Positions 7,711 to 16,594 of a stretch of DNA of 64,000 nucleotides are shown piece by piece. Under the pieces are notes generated by a model. The model did no database searches. It worked only from the letters and a program-made list of their open reading frames with translations, and was not told the DNA's origin. The position numbers were made by a program, and so were the translations under genes. Numbering within the stretch: the stretch's first letter is position 1; every line of letters begins with the position of its first letter. The stretch comes from an uncultured Lachnospiraceae bacterium (lineage in GTDB: Bacteria > Bacillota > Clostridia > Lachnospirales > Lachnospiraceae), in contig CADACD010000014.1 in the NCBI GenBank assembly GCA_902786365.1, positions 36,076 to 100,075 of the forward strand, in the 5' to 3' direction.

Positions 7711-7725
7711 TACTTGACAGAGTAT
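7692..7725. promoter_or_regulatory. Palindromic operator candidate over the ylxM start codon
   Basis: Perfect 14-bp arms (ATACTCTGTCAAGT at 7692-7705; its complement at 7712-7725) flank a 6-bp centre containing the start codon. Its core CTGTCAAG-N8-CTTGACAG is identical to that of the upstream palindrome. Confidence 0.6.
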
Positions 7726-7749
7726 ACAACACAAATAAAAATCTGTCAA
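7721..7749 (-). promoter_or_regulatory. Consensus sigma-A promoter of the ylxM-ffh operon
   Basis: On the minus strand TTGACA (7749-7744), 17 bases, TATACT (7726-7721). The predicted start near 7714 is only 3-5 nt before the ATG at 7710. The -35 lies inside one palindrome, and the start region lies inside the other. Confidence 0.7.
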
Positions 7750-7770
7750 GTATTTTTTCTTGACAGATTT
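7739..7770. promoter_or_regulatory. Palindromic operator candidate over the ylxM -35
   Basis: Perfect 12-bp arms (AAATCTGTCAAG at 7739-7750; complement at 7759-7770) with an 8-bp centre. It overlaps the TTGACA -35 and shares the CTGTCAAG-N8-CTTGACAG core with the palindrome centred about 46 bp away. Confidence 0.6.
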
Positions 7771-7795
7771 CATATTACTATAATTTACAGGTATA

Positions 7796-7826
7796 AGATA
7801 TGCAAACTCTCTGCAACTGCATATCT
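7796..7826. repeat. Stem-loop between the GGDEF gene and ylxM
   Basis: AGATATGCA (7796-7804) pairs with TGCATATCT (7818-7826), 13-nt loop. No T run follows, so a terminator role for the GGDEF gene is uncertain. Confidence 0.4.
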
Positions 7827-7872
7827 ATTGTAAAACTCTTTGTTATTTGATGTCCCTTCAACAAGCAAAATC

Positions 7873-9153
7873 TTATAAAACTGTAAGTCTATATGTATTC
7901 TTTCCTACTCTCTTCGCCTCATAGAGGTTATGGTCAGCAGTTTCATGAATTCTGCTTCTATCACTGTCTGTATTATACAAAACAGCACCGGCACTGAATC
8001 TGATACATGACAGATTATTTTGTTCTGAATGCTCAAACTGCATTGACGAAAGTATATGCTCAATTTTACTTTTTGCCGTTTCTTCATTTTCGATATTTTT
8101 CATAAAGACAACAAATTCATCCCCACCAATTCTACCGATGATGTCATTATTTCCAATTGCATTATTCAGCCTCTTTGCAATCTCTCTTAGCAGTTCGTCG
8201 CCTGTGATATGTCCAAAAGTATCATTTACATTTTTAAAATCGTCAATATCCACAATACAGAATACTCCACTGCCGTTTTTATTTTTTTCAAAATATTCGT
8301 CAATTAAAACCTTTGTATATTCTCTGTTATACAAACCCGTCAGGTAATCTGTTCTTGATTTAGTAATATAATCTAAATCTTTCAATTTTTCATCATCAAT
8401 ATTCTTAAACATAACAAATATTTTGTGAAGATTACTTCTACTTTTGTTTGGAATAAAAACAACAACCATCCTCACCCATATATAGCCTTTTACACTGTTC
8501 CTGATTCTAATATCACAATTAATTACATATTTCTTGTTATGTATCCGTTTACCTATATCATTATTTCGGAAAATATCAAGATATTCTGTATCATCAGGAT
8601 GAAGGCTCTCTGTACACATATGCCAGAACCACTGATCTGCACTCACAAAATAAGTGTCCACTTCAAATAATTCCTTATATTTTTCCGGATCATATTTGAA
8701 GATGTTGTTCATTGGATCACATTCAAAAATAACATCATATGTGAAATCAAGAACCGTTTTATATATCAAATCCGACACCTCGTCAGGTATTTTGTCAAAA
8801 GTAAACTTATCCGTTCCCGATACATGAATTGCACATATCTTAAATGCTCCATCTACATTTTTACATAATGTTGTTGCATCAATTCTATATTCACTTCTGA
8901 TTTCACTTATTTCAGACGTATTTTTAAGACCTATTCTTGTTGTTACACAGTATATGTCATCAGAAAATTGATCAACCTGACTATATTCACTTATAATTTT
9001 AAAATTTTCTATCCACTGCGCAGCTTCAAGTCCAAATAGAGAAACATCATATGATATAAGATTTTTCATAATATATTCATCATTTTTATTGACAAAATAT
9101 TCTTTGTATACCCCTGTGACAAATTTTGCCACCAACTCTTTCATCTCATCCAT
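7873..9153 (-). CDS. Diguanylate cyclase with N-terminal NTF2-like and PAS-like regions
   Basis: Predicted soluble c-di-GMP synthase of 426 residues; AAGGAAGG precedes the ATG. Residues 1-130 look like a SnoaL/NTF2-type sensor fold. Residues 135-260 are PAS-like (HPDD, then GYIWVRMVVV). The GGDEF domain (about 265-426) has DYLTGLYNR, active-site GRIGGDEFVVF and C-terminal AKRVGKNTYRL. The active site is intact. The inhibitory RxxD site is not conserved: the four residues at the usual position read GNND, so product inhibition is probably lost. It lies 33 bp after ilvA. No transmembrane segment is seen. Confidence 0.85.
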   Translation of the reverse strand: MDEMKELVAKFVTGVYKEYFVNKNDEYIMKNLISYDVSLFGLEAAQWIENFKIISEYSQVDQFSDDIYCVTTRIGLKNTSEISEIRSEYRIDATTLCKNVDGAFKICAIHVSGTDKFTFDKIPDEVSDLIYKTVLDFTYDVIFECDPMNNIFKYDPEKYKELFEVDTYFVSADQWFWHMCTESLHPDDTEYLDIFRNNDIGKRIHNKKYVINCDIRIRNSVKGYIWVRMVVVFIPNKSRSNLHKIFVMFKNIDDEKLKDLDYITKSRTDYLTGLYNREYTKVLIDEYFEKNKNGSGVFCIVDIDDFKNVNDTFGHITGDELLREIAKRLNNAIGNNDIIGRIGGDEFVVFMKNIENEETAKSKIEHILSSMQFEHSEQNNLSCIRFSAGAVLYNTDSDRSRIHETADHNLYEAKRVGKNTYRLTVL

Positions 9154-9186
9154 AGTAACCTTCCTTTCCCACTGGGCACTTAAAAA

Positions 9187-10398
9187 TTACAAAACAGGTC
9201 TGACAATTTTAGGTCTGAATCCACCTTTTTCCAAAGCCTCCATTATCTGATGCTTATGCTCATTTCCAAATGCTTCCAGCGTAATTCTAAGTTCAACAGC
9301 CGCATTTCTGTTGATGCTCACAAACTGATTGTGCTCAAGTTTTACAACATTTCCCTGTTCACCTGCAATGACATTAGCAACTCTTACAAGTTCACCCGGC
9401 TTATCAGGAAGCAGTACTGATACTGTAAAGATTCTTCCTCTTTCAATCAATCCATGCTGTAATGTCGATGACATTGTAATGATGTCCATATTTCCACCAC
9501 TCAGTATTGATACAACTTTCTTCCCTGTAAAATCGAGATGCTTTAGCGCAGCTACAGTAAGAAGACCTGAGTTTTCAACTACCATCTTATGATTTTCTAC
9601 CATATCAAGAAATGCAACAATCAATTCCTCATCAGGTATCTCAATAATATCATCTATATTTTTCTGTATATAAGGAAATATCTTTGTTCCCGGGGTTTTC
9701 ACTGCCGTACCATCAGCAATAGTGCTTGCACTGTCAAGAGTGACAACTTTTCCTGCCTTTAAAGATGCCTTCATACAGCTTGCACCTTTCGGTTCAACAC
9801 CTATGACTTTAATATTAGGATTTAAAAGTTTTGCAAGTGTACTCACACCTGTTGCGAGTCCGCCGCCACCAATAGGAACAAGAATATAATCTACCGTAGG
9901 AAGCTCTTTAAAAATCTCCATAGCAATGGTTCCCTGTCCCGTTGCAACATCTAAATCGTCAAACGGATGAATAAATGTCAATCCCTGCTCATCAGCAAGT
10001 TCATATGCTTTTGCACATGCTTCATCGTATACATCTCCAAACAGCACCACATTAGCACCATAGCTTTTTGTTCTGTTTACCTTCATAAGAGGTGTTGTTG
10101 TCGGCATAACAATTGTTGCCGGCACACCGTATAATTTTGCAGCATAGGCAACTCCCTGTGCATGATTTCCTGCGGAAGCCGTGATAAGTCCCTTTTCCCT
10201 GTCTTCCTGTGAAAGTGTACTAATCTTATAATAAGCTCCTCTTACCTTATATGCACCTGTAAACTGCATATTCTCCGGTTTTAAATATACTTTATTTCCT
10301 GTCTGTTCGCTGAGAAAGTCACTGTATACAAGTTTTGTCTTTATTATTACTTTTTTTACAGTTTCTGTTGCTTCTTCAAATTTTTCAAGTGTCATCAT
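9187..10398 (-). CDS. ilvA: Threonine ammonia-lyase
   Basis: PLP enzyme of 403 residues converting threonine to 2-oxobutyrate and ammonia. Fold-type II signatures: PLP-lysine motif FTGAYKVRGAYYK, SAGNHAQGVAYAA and the phosphate-binding glycines VPIGGGGLATGV. A single C-terminal ACT domain begins near residue 328 (VSVLLPDKPGELVRV). Short enzymes with one ACT domain can be catabolic or biosynthetic, and the sequence does not decide which. No T-box or leader peptide is evident. It sits between ftsY and the GGDEF gene, an unusual place inside the SRP gene block. Confidence 0.93.
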   Translation of the reverse strand: MMTLEKFEEATETVKKVIIKTKLVYSDFLSEQTGNKVYLKPENMQFTGAYKVRGAYYKISTLSQEDREKGLITASAGNHAQGVAYAAKLYGVPATIVMPTTTPLMKVNRTKSYGANVVLFGDVYDEACAKAYELADEQGLTFIHPFDDLDVATGQGTIAMEIFKELPTVDYILVPIGGGGLATGVSTLAKLLNPNIKVIGVEPKGASCMKASLKAGKVVTLDSASTIADGTAVKTPGTKIFPYIQKNIDDIIEIPDEELIVAFLDMVENHKMVVENSGLLTVAALKHLDFTGKKVVSILSGGNMDIITMSSTLQHGLIERGRIFTVSVLLPDKPGELVRVANVIAGEQGNVVKLEHNQFVSINRNAAVELRITLEAFGNEHKHQIMEALEKGGFRPKIVRPVL

Positions 10399-10459
10399 TT
10401 CTTATCTTCTTTCTATACTAAATTTATCTTCTTTTTGCCCCTAGTATCATATCATTCAA

Positions 10460-11434
10460 TTACTCTTCATCATCTTTGTCATCTTTTTTTACATCAAACA
10501 GCGCATCAACAAAGCTGTCTGCGTCAAATTTTTGTAAGTCTTCAATCTTTTCACCAATTCCGATATATTTAACCGGAATCCCTAACTCAGACTGAATTGC
10601 CACTGCGATACCACCTTTGGCTGTACCATCCATCTTTGTAAGGATGACGCCAGTGATATCTGCACATTCCATAAACTGCTTCGCCTGTGACAGAGCATTC
10701 TGACCTGTTGTACCATCAAGAACGATAAATGTCTCTCTGTATGCATCACTATATTCCTTGTCAATAATTCTGTTTATCTTCTTAAGCTCTTCCATCAGAT
10801 TCTTCTTATTGTGAAGTCTTCCGGCAGTATCGCAAATCAAAATATCTGCTTTTCTTGACTTAGCAGCCTGAATCGCATCAAATACGACAGCACCCGGATC
10901 TGCTCCTTCCTGCTGTGCGATAATATCTGTTCCGGCTCTGTTTGCCCACTCAGTAAGCTGTTCAATAGCAGCAGCCCTGAATGTATCAGCGGCAGCCATA
11001 ATGACTTTATTTCCCTTACTCTTCAATTGAGCAGCCAATTTGCCAACTGATGTCGTCTTACCTACGCCATTGACACCTATCACCAGTATGATAGACTTTC
11101 TGTCCTCAAAATCATAGGCATTCTCACCGATATCCATCTGTTCCTTGATACTGTCTATCAATAACTGCTTACATTCTTTCGGATCTTTGATTTTATTTTC
11201 CTTCACCTTTTCTTTGAGATTTTCTATAATATTCTCAGTAGTAGATACACCTATATCACCCATAATGAGTATCTCTTCTATCTCTTCATAAAAATCATCA
11301 TCAATCTTTGAAAATCCACTGAATATCGAGTCTATTCCTGAAACAATGTTTTCTCTTGTCTTTGTAAGTCCTGAAACAAGTCTTCTGAAAAACCCTTTTT
11401 TTTCTTTCTTTTCTTCTTTCTTCTCTTCGCTCAT
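10460..11434 (-). CDS. ftsY: Signal recognition particle receptor FtsY
   Basis: SRP receptor GTPase of 324 residues, docking Ffh-ribosome complexes at the membrane. The start is ATG 11434 (MSEEKKEEKKEKKG), with GAGAGG 5 nt upstream; the in-frame TTG at 11446 lies before that site. A short Lys/Glu-rich N-terminal region precedes the NG domain: P loop GVNGVGKTTSVGK, DTAGRLHNKK and TKMDGTAKGG. It follows smc, the standard order in Firmicutes. Confidence 0.97.
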   Translation of the reverse strand: MSEEKKEEKKEKKGFFRRLVSGLTKTRENIVSGIDSIFSGFSKIDDDFYEEIEEILIMGDIGVSTTENIIENLKEKVKENKIKDPKECKQLLIDSIKEQMDIGENAYDFEDRKSIILVIGVNGVGKTTSVGKLAAQLKSKGNKVIMAAADTFRAAAIEQLTEWANRAGTDIIAQQEGADPGAVVFDAIQAAKSRKADILICDTAGRLHNKKNLMEELKKINRIIDKEYSDAYRETFIVLDGTTGQNALSQAKQFMECADITGVILTKMDGTAKGGIAVAIQSELGIPVKYIGIGEKIEDLQKFDADSFVDALFDVKKDDKDDEE

Positions 11435-11628
11435 ATAGCCTCTCAATCTAAAAATATTCTTCTCATGATAAGAAATATTTTCATTCTTATTTTTATTTCT
11501 AATATTTTTATTCTATCATAATTTTTTAATAAATTGTACATTAAAATGTAAATCTTTTATAAAATCTTCATATATATTTTTTATAACTATCATTTTTATT
11601 ACTGCATAGTTCCGGATAAAAGCTTTTT

Positions 11629-14600
11629 TTACTGTGTCAGTTCAGAATCAAGCAAATCGACTGATACAAGTGTTGAAACTCCTTTTTCCTGCATCGTTAT
11701 ACCGTACAGTCTGTCAGATGCCTCCATTGTACCTTTTCTATGTGTAATGACAATGAACTGTGTATGCTTTGTCAGTTTGTGAAGATAGTTGGCATATCTT
11801 GATACGTTCGAATCATCAAGCGCAGCTTCAATCTCATCAAGCAGACAAAATGGTGATGGTTTTAAATTCTGTATTGCAAACAGGAGTGAAATCGCGGTCA
11901 ATGCTTTTTCACCACCGGATAACTGCATCATATTCTGCAATTTCTTTCCCGGTGGCTGAGATATGATAGAAATACTAGCCTCTAATATATCTTCCTCTTC
12001 ATTCAGTTCTATTGTTCCTTTTCCCCCACCAAACAATTCTTTGAATACCTTGTCAAATTCTGCCTTGATCTGTGCGAATTTTTCCGTAAACTGATTCCTC
12101 ATTCCAACATCAAGTTCTTCTATAATATTTAAAAGTGACTGTTCTGCCATTACAAGATCATCATGTTGTCCTTTTAAGAATGTATATCTTTCATTGACAT
12201 CCTTAAACTCCTCAATCGCATTGACATTGACATCTCCAAGCGCCCTGATTTTTGCTTTGAGAGAAGCAATATTTTTTCTCAGTTCAGAAAGATTATTATA
12301 TTGTTCGTTTTTAAGTTCCACCGCCATACTATATGTAATCTCATATTCTTCCCACATATAGTTAATCTGCATATCCTTTTGTTCTTCCAGTTTCTCTTTC
12401 TGCGAATTTAATCTAAAAATCTCTCTGTCAAGCGTACTGATTTTTTCTGATAGTTGCTCTCTTTTACCAAAGAAATCTTTATGATTCTTCTGCATATCTT
12501 CTTTCTGTGTGTTTAGTTCATTTATCTTTCCACTGATTATACCATAAGTTTCTGTTGCTTCTTCAATAGCAGCATTGATACTTTCAATTTCTTTCGTCTT
12601 ATCCTCTATCTCTTTTTGGGCATTTCCTGAATTGCTGTTTACAAACTTTATTTCCTCGTTTTGCTGTGCAATTTCACTATCAATTCTTTTGATATTTTCA
12701 CTGATAAATGAAACTTTCTGATTCATTTCCATAAATCCAAGTTTCATTCCATCAACCTTTTCGCTCTGTGCCTTTTCAACCTCTTTTTCTTTTTCAAGTT
12801 CTTTATTTAATTGCTGAATCTTTTCTTCTAAAGAGGCATTCAACTCTTCATATGTTTTTAATTCGTTGTTCAATTCATTGTTATTTTCCTTGATTTCTGT
12901 AATCTGTATTCCAATTTCCGAACTCTCTTTTTTGTAATCTTCGAAAGAAGATACCAACTCCTGCAACTTTGCTGATGCCTGATTGAGGTTCATCTTGACA
13001 GTATTTTGCAGTAAATATTGTTCTTGAAGAACCGACTTAATTTTTGCAAGCTCATCATTATAATTCATCATATCTGCTTTCAACTTTTTTGTCTCATTTT
13101 CTGCATGTTCAGCCTGCTCTTTATTTTTGGCAATATTTGCTTCTAATTCCTCAATTTCACGTCTTCGACCGAGAAGATTGCTGGAATTCCTGAAGGCACC
13201 ACCTGATAGCGAACCTCCGGCATTTAAAAGTTCGCCCTCTAATGTGACCATTCGCAGTGTGTATCCGTATTTTCTTGCAATCATCAATGCGTTATCAATA
13301 TGGTCAACGACAACAATTCTTCCAAGCAGGTATTTCGCAATTGCTTCATATTCTTTCTTAATTTCCACAAGGTCGCATGCCAGCCCTAGAACGCCTTTTT
13401 CACTCAGAACTCTTTCATTATTAAAACCTGTTCTGTTTGCAATGCTGCTAAGCGGGAGAAATGTTGCCCTTCCAAATTTATTTTTCTTTAAATATTCAAT
13501 GAGCTCTTTTGCTGTTGTCTCTGTGTCAGTGACAATATTCTGGATATTTCCACCAAGCGCCGTCTCTAATGCCACTTCATATTTCTTGTCAACCTTTATA
13601 ATATCCGCAACAACTCCGATAATGCCATTCTTTTTTTCTTTCAGCTCCATCAGCTTTCTTATACTGTTTCCATACCCTTCATATCGCTCTGTAATATTTT
13701 TAAGTGATTCCAGTTTTGAATGATTTCTCTGATACTCTATCATCAGTTCTTTTGATTGCTTTTCAAACTCATGAAGTTTTTTTGCCGCCTCTGACAAATC
13801 TTTATTAATACTCTCACTTTGCTCATTCAATTCTGTTATTTGCAAATTGACCTTTTCAAATTCTTCCTTCAATTCTTTTATCACTCTGTCCTGCGACTCT
13901 TTATCACTTGAAAATTTAATCAGTTTCTGATTAATCTCCGCTTTTCTTATATTAACCTGCTCAAGCATGGTGTCATATCTTTGAATTTTCGACTTAATCG
14001 CTGATTTCTGATTTAATAATTCTATAATCTCACTCTTCGCCTCATCAATCTCCTCTGTAATAAAAGCTATATTTTCACTTATTTTTTCAAGAGTATCATA
14101 CTCGTTCTTTCTAAGCTCATCTGCATTTTTTAGCGTAGTTTCAAGTTCTTTTTTATCGCCAAGATACTTATTTTTTTCATCGCTAAGTTCCGAAATTCTT
14201 TTATTAATTGCCTCAACTCTTTCTTTGACATAAGCCTCATTTTGTTTTGCCGAATTAATCTGTTCGTTCAAAAGATTAATTTCACCCAGATACTTTTCTT
14301 TGACAAGCTCAATCTTGTTTAACTCATTTTTCTGTGTTTCAATATCTGTTGTAACAGTTTCAATCTTAATTTCAATCTGTTCATATTCTTTTTTAATCTG
14401 TTCGAATTGGCTGTTTGTCTCTTTTAAATCATTATCTGCAATCGTATATTTTTCTTCCGTTTCGATTGATTTTTTCTTGATATTGTCCACTTCAAGCAAA
14501 AATACATTGATATCATTTGTCTTTAGCTCTTCTTTTAATTTCAGATATTCTTTTGCCTTTTCAGACTGAATCTCAAGCGGCTTTACCTGTTTTTCAAGTT

Positions 14601-15189
14601 CCGACAATATATCATTTACCCTGACTAAATTCGCCTGTTCATCAGCAAGCTTTTTCTGTGTCTCTGCCTTTCTTCTTTTATATTTGACAATTCCTGCCGC
14701 CTCATCAAACAATTCACGCCTTTCATCAGGCTTTCCGGACAAAATTTTATCAATTTGTCCCTGACCGATAATAGAATATCCTTCTTTACCGATACCTGTA
14801 TCATAAAATAATTCATTGATATCTTTCAATCGGCAGACCGAACCATTAATCATATATTCGCTTTCGCCCGAACGAAACAATCGCCTTGAAACTGTGACCT
14901 CATCAAAATCAACGGAAAGTGAATGATCAGAATTATCAAGCGTAATCGCAACATAGGCAAATCCAAGAGGTTTTCTATTCTCTGTTCCTGCAAAGATAAC
15001 ATCTTCCATCTTAGAACCTCTAAGCTGTTTGATTTTCTGTTCACCCAAAACCCATCTCACCGCATCTGCAACATTACTCTTTCCACTTCCGTTAGGTCCT
15101 ACAATACCTGTTATTCCATTATGAAACTCAAAATTTATTTTATTGGCAAAGGATTTAAAGCCCTGCACCTCTATACTTTTTAAATACAT
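11629..15189 (-). CDS. smc: Chromosome segregation ATPase SMC
   Basis: Full-length bacterial SMC of 1186 residues. Walker A GPNGSGKSN is at 31-39 in the N-terminal head. Long coiled coils flank a hinge at about 510-660 (GIIGVVADIIKVDKKYE through GGSLSGGAFR). The C-terminal head has the signature LSGGEKALTA and Walker B FCLLDEIEAALDD. It forms the condensin complex with ScpA and ScpB, both encoded at 56.3-57.7 kb here. It lies between rnc and ftsY as in Bacillus. Confidence 0.98.
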   Translation of the reverse strand: MYLKSIEVQGFKSFANKINFEFHNGITGIVGPNGSGKSNVADAVRWVLGEQKIKQLRGSKMEDVIFAGTENRKPLGFAYVAITLDNSDHSLSVDFDEVTVSRRLFRSGESEYMINGSVCRLKDINELFYDTGIGKEGYSIIGQGQIDKILSGKPDERRELFDEAAGIVKYKRRKAETQKKLADEQANLVRVNDILSELEKQVKPLEIQSEKAKEYLKLKEELKTNDINVFLLEVDNIKKKSIETEEKYTIADNDLKETNSQFEQIKKEYEQIEIKIETVTTDIETQKNELNKIELVKEKYLGEINLLNEQINSAKQNEAYVKERVEAINKRISELSDEKNKYLGDKKELETTLKNADELRKNEYDTLEKISENIAFITEEIDEAKSEIIELLNQKSAIKSKIQRYDTMLEQVNIRKAEINQKLIKFSSDKESQDRVIKELKEEFEKVNLQITELNEQSESINKDLSEAAKKLHEFEKQSKELMIEYQRNHSKLESLKNITERYEGYGNSIRKLMELKEKKNGIIGVVADIIKVDKKYEVALETALGGNIQNIVTDTETTAKELIEYLKKNKFGRATFLPLSSIANRTGFNNERVLSEKGVLGLACDLVEIKKEYEAIAKYLLGRIVVVDHIDNALMIARKYGYTLRMVTLEGELLNAGGSLSGGAFRNSSNLLGRRREIEELEANIAKNKEQAEHAENETKKLKADMMNYNDELAKIKSVLQEQYLLQNTVKMNLNQASAKLQELVSSFEDYKKESSEIGIQITEIKENNNELNNELKTYEELNASLEEKIQQLNKELEKEKEVEKAQSEKVDGMKLGFMEMNQKVSFISENIKRIDSEIAQQNEEIKFVNSNSGNAQKEIEDKTKEIESINAAIEEATETYGIISGKINELNTQKEDMQKNHKDFFGKREQLSEKISTLDREIFRLNSQKEKLEEQKDMQINYMWEEYEITYSMAVELKNEQYNNLSELRKNIASLKAKIRALGDVNVNAIEEFKDVNERYTFLKGQHDDLVMAEQSLLNIIEELDVGMRNQFTEKFAQIKAEFDKVFKELFGGGKGTIELNEEEDILEASISIISQPPGKKLQNMMQLSGGEKALTAISLLFAIQNLKPSPFCLLDEIEAALDDSNVSRYANYLHKLTKHTQFIVITHRKGTMEASDRLYGITMQEKGVSTLVSVDLLDSELTQ

Positions 15190-15277
15190 ACTGTCCTCCG
15201 TCTTTTGGCAATATAAACACTTCGCAAATTATACAAATTGACTCCTAACAATTTATATAACTATGTACACTCTTGCT

Positions 15278-15988
15278 TTAATATACTTTCAATGATTTGA
15301 TTGCCTCATACGCAGCCTGCTGCTGTGCAGCCTTTTTCGTTTTTCCCATACCACTTCCCACTAGCTTTTTGTCAATATAACATTCTGCCTCATATCTCTT
15401 ATCATGGTCAGGTCCTGTTTCATTCACAATTTGATAATTCAAATTGCCGAGTTTATGCTTTTGTACAATCTCCTGAAGAATGGTCTTGCTATCATGAAAC
15501 ATATGCTTTTCATCTACATCTTTTAATATGTATTTTAATGCAAATTGCTTCGCCGGTTCCATTCCGCCATCAAGATAAATAGAACCGAGAAGTGCCTCAA
15601 CTGCATCCGATGTAATGGAATCACGCTTTCTGCCACCCGTATTTTCCTCTCCTTTTCCAAGCAAAATATACTGTCCCAGATTTAGATTTCTCGCCACCTG
15701 TGCAAGCGGTGATTCACTCACAAGCCCTGCTCTCAATTTTGTAAGTTCCCCTTCTGTATTATTAGGGTATTCATGAAACAAAAACTCACTTGAAATCAAC
15801 TCTAAAACTGCATCTCCCAAAAATTCCAGTCTTTCATTAGAATGAGACTGCTTTGTCTTATTGTCATTTGCATATGAACTATGTGTCATCGCAATATATA
15901 AAAGATGGATATTGTTATATCTGTATCCTATAATTCTCTGAATTTCTTCAATTTTTTTATATCTTTCATATTCTGTATTACCTGCCAT
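15278..15988 (-). CDS. rnc: Ribonuclease III
   Basis: Double-strand-specific endoribonuclease of 236 residues processing rRNA precursors and structured RNAs. The start is ATG 15988 (MAGNTEYERYKK), with GGAG 7 nt upstream; upstream ATGs at 16009/16006 have no site. The RNase III domain has the signature NERLEFLGDAVLEL and catalytic DAVEALLGSIYLD. The C-terminal dsRNA-binding domain ends in GMGKTKKAAQQQAAYEAI. It is followed by smc at 88 bp. Confidence 0.97.
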   Translation of the reverse strand: MAGNTEYERYKKIEEIQRIIGYRYNNIHLLYIAMTHSSYANDNKTKQSHSNERLEFLGDAVLELISSEFLFHEYPNNTEGELTKLRAGLVSESPLAQVARNLNLGQYILLGKGEENTGGRKRDSITSDAVEALLGSIYLDGGMEPAKQFALKYILKDVDEKHMFHDSKTILQEIVQKHKLGNLNYQIVNETGPDHDKRYEAECYIDKKLVGSGMGKTKKAAQQQAAYEAIKSLKVY

Positions 15989-16171
15989 CTTCATTCTCCA
16001 TTTCATCATAATTTTTTAAACAGGATTAAGGTGTCAAAAAACCCAGCTTATACTCACTGTCTACTGGATCTTTTGACATAGTAATCCTTATTACTACTGA
16101 TAAATACAATTCAATATCAAAAAGCCAGACTCTTATTTTTTTCCGAAAACAGTTTGATTACTAATCTCAAC

Positions 16172-16224
16172 CAAATTAATAAAAGAAAGGAAAATAGCTA
16201 TATCTCCTTTCTTTTATTAATTTG
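16172..16224. repeat. Perfect 20-bp inverted repeat between acpP and rnc
   Basis: CAAATTAATAAAAGAAAGGA (16172-16191) pairs perfectly with 16205-16224 around a 13-nt loop. Neither side has a U run directly after the stem, so it may be a processing site or weak terminator. The rest of the 352-bp gap (15989-16340) holds TGTCAAAA/TTTTGACA half-sites near 16030-16080 and nothing else I can name. Confidence 0.6.
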
Positions 16225-16340
16225 ATTGTCACGATTCAAAGTACAATACTCTGATTTGGAAAAAATATTAGTATACAAACCTGTTTCATTTCCAAACATA
16301 TCGCAAATCATAACTCTCTATCTTATGCATATTTCACTGA

Positions 16341-16577
16341 TTAGTTATTTCCTAGAGCTTCTTTAATCTGCTCAACTGCATCAGCCACTGTCCTAATCTG
16401 TTCAGCAGCATCATCCGGTATTTCAATCTCAAATTCATCTTCAATGGCTACAACTATCTGGTATACATCGAGAGAATCTGCTCCCAAATCATCAATAAAT
16501 GTTGTGTCCATTGTAATCTCATCCGCATTAATACTCATAACATCTGCAATAATACTTTGAATCTTTTCAAATTCCAT
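16341..16577 (-). CDS. acpP: Acyl carrier protein
   Basis: ACP of 78 residues carrying acyl chains on a phosphopantetheine arm attached to the Ser of DDLGADSLDVYQ. Acidic four-helix composition and length are typical. The sequence has Val-Tyr-Gln where most ACPs have Val-Glu-Leu after DSLD, a mild deviation. It lies 17 bp after plsX, as in many Firmicutes. Confidence 0.97.
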   Translation of the reverse strand: MEFEKIQSIIADVMSINADEITMDTTFIDDLGADSLDVYQIVVAIEDEFEIEIPDDAAEQIRTVADAVEQIKEALGNN

Positions 16578-16594
16578 AATTTCAAATCACCTTT

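Noticed and set aside
7739-7770. ylxM palindromes as transcription terminators
   Set aside because: They overlap the -35 and the start codon and no T tract follows the minus-strand stem; an operator role fits better.
13127-13723. 198-codon plus-strand ORF opposite smc
   Set aside because: It is antisense to the SMC hinge region, with Ser/Phe-rich composition typical of a reverse-frame shadow.
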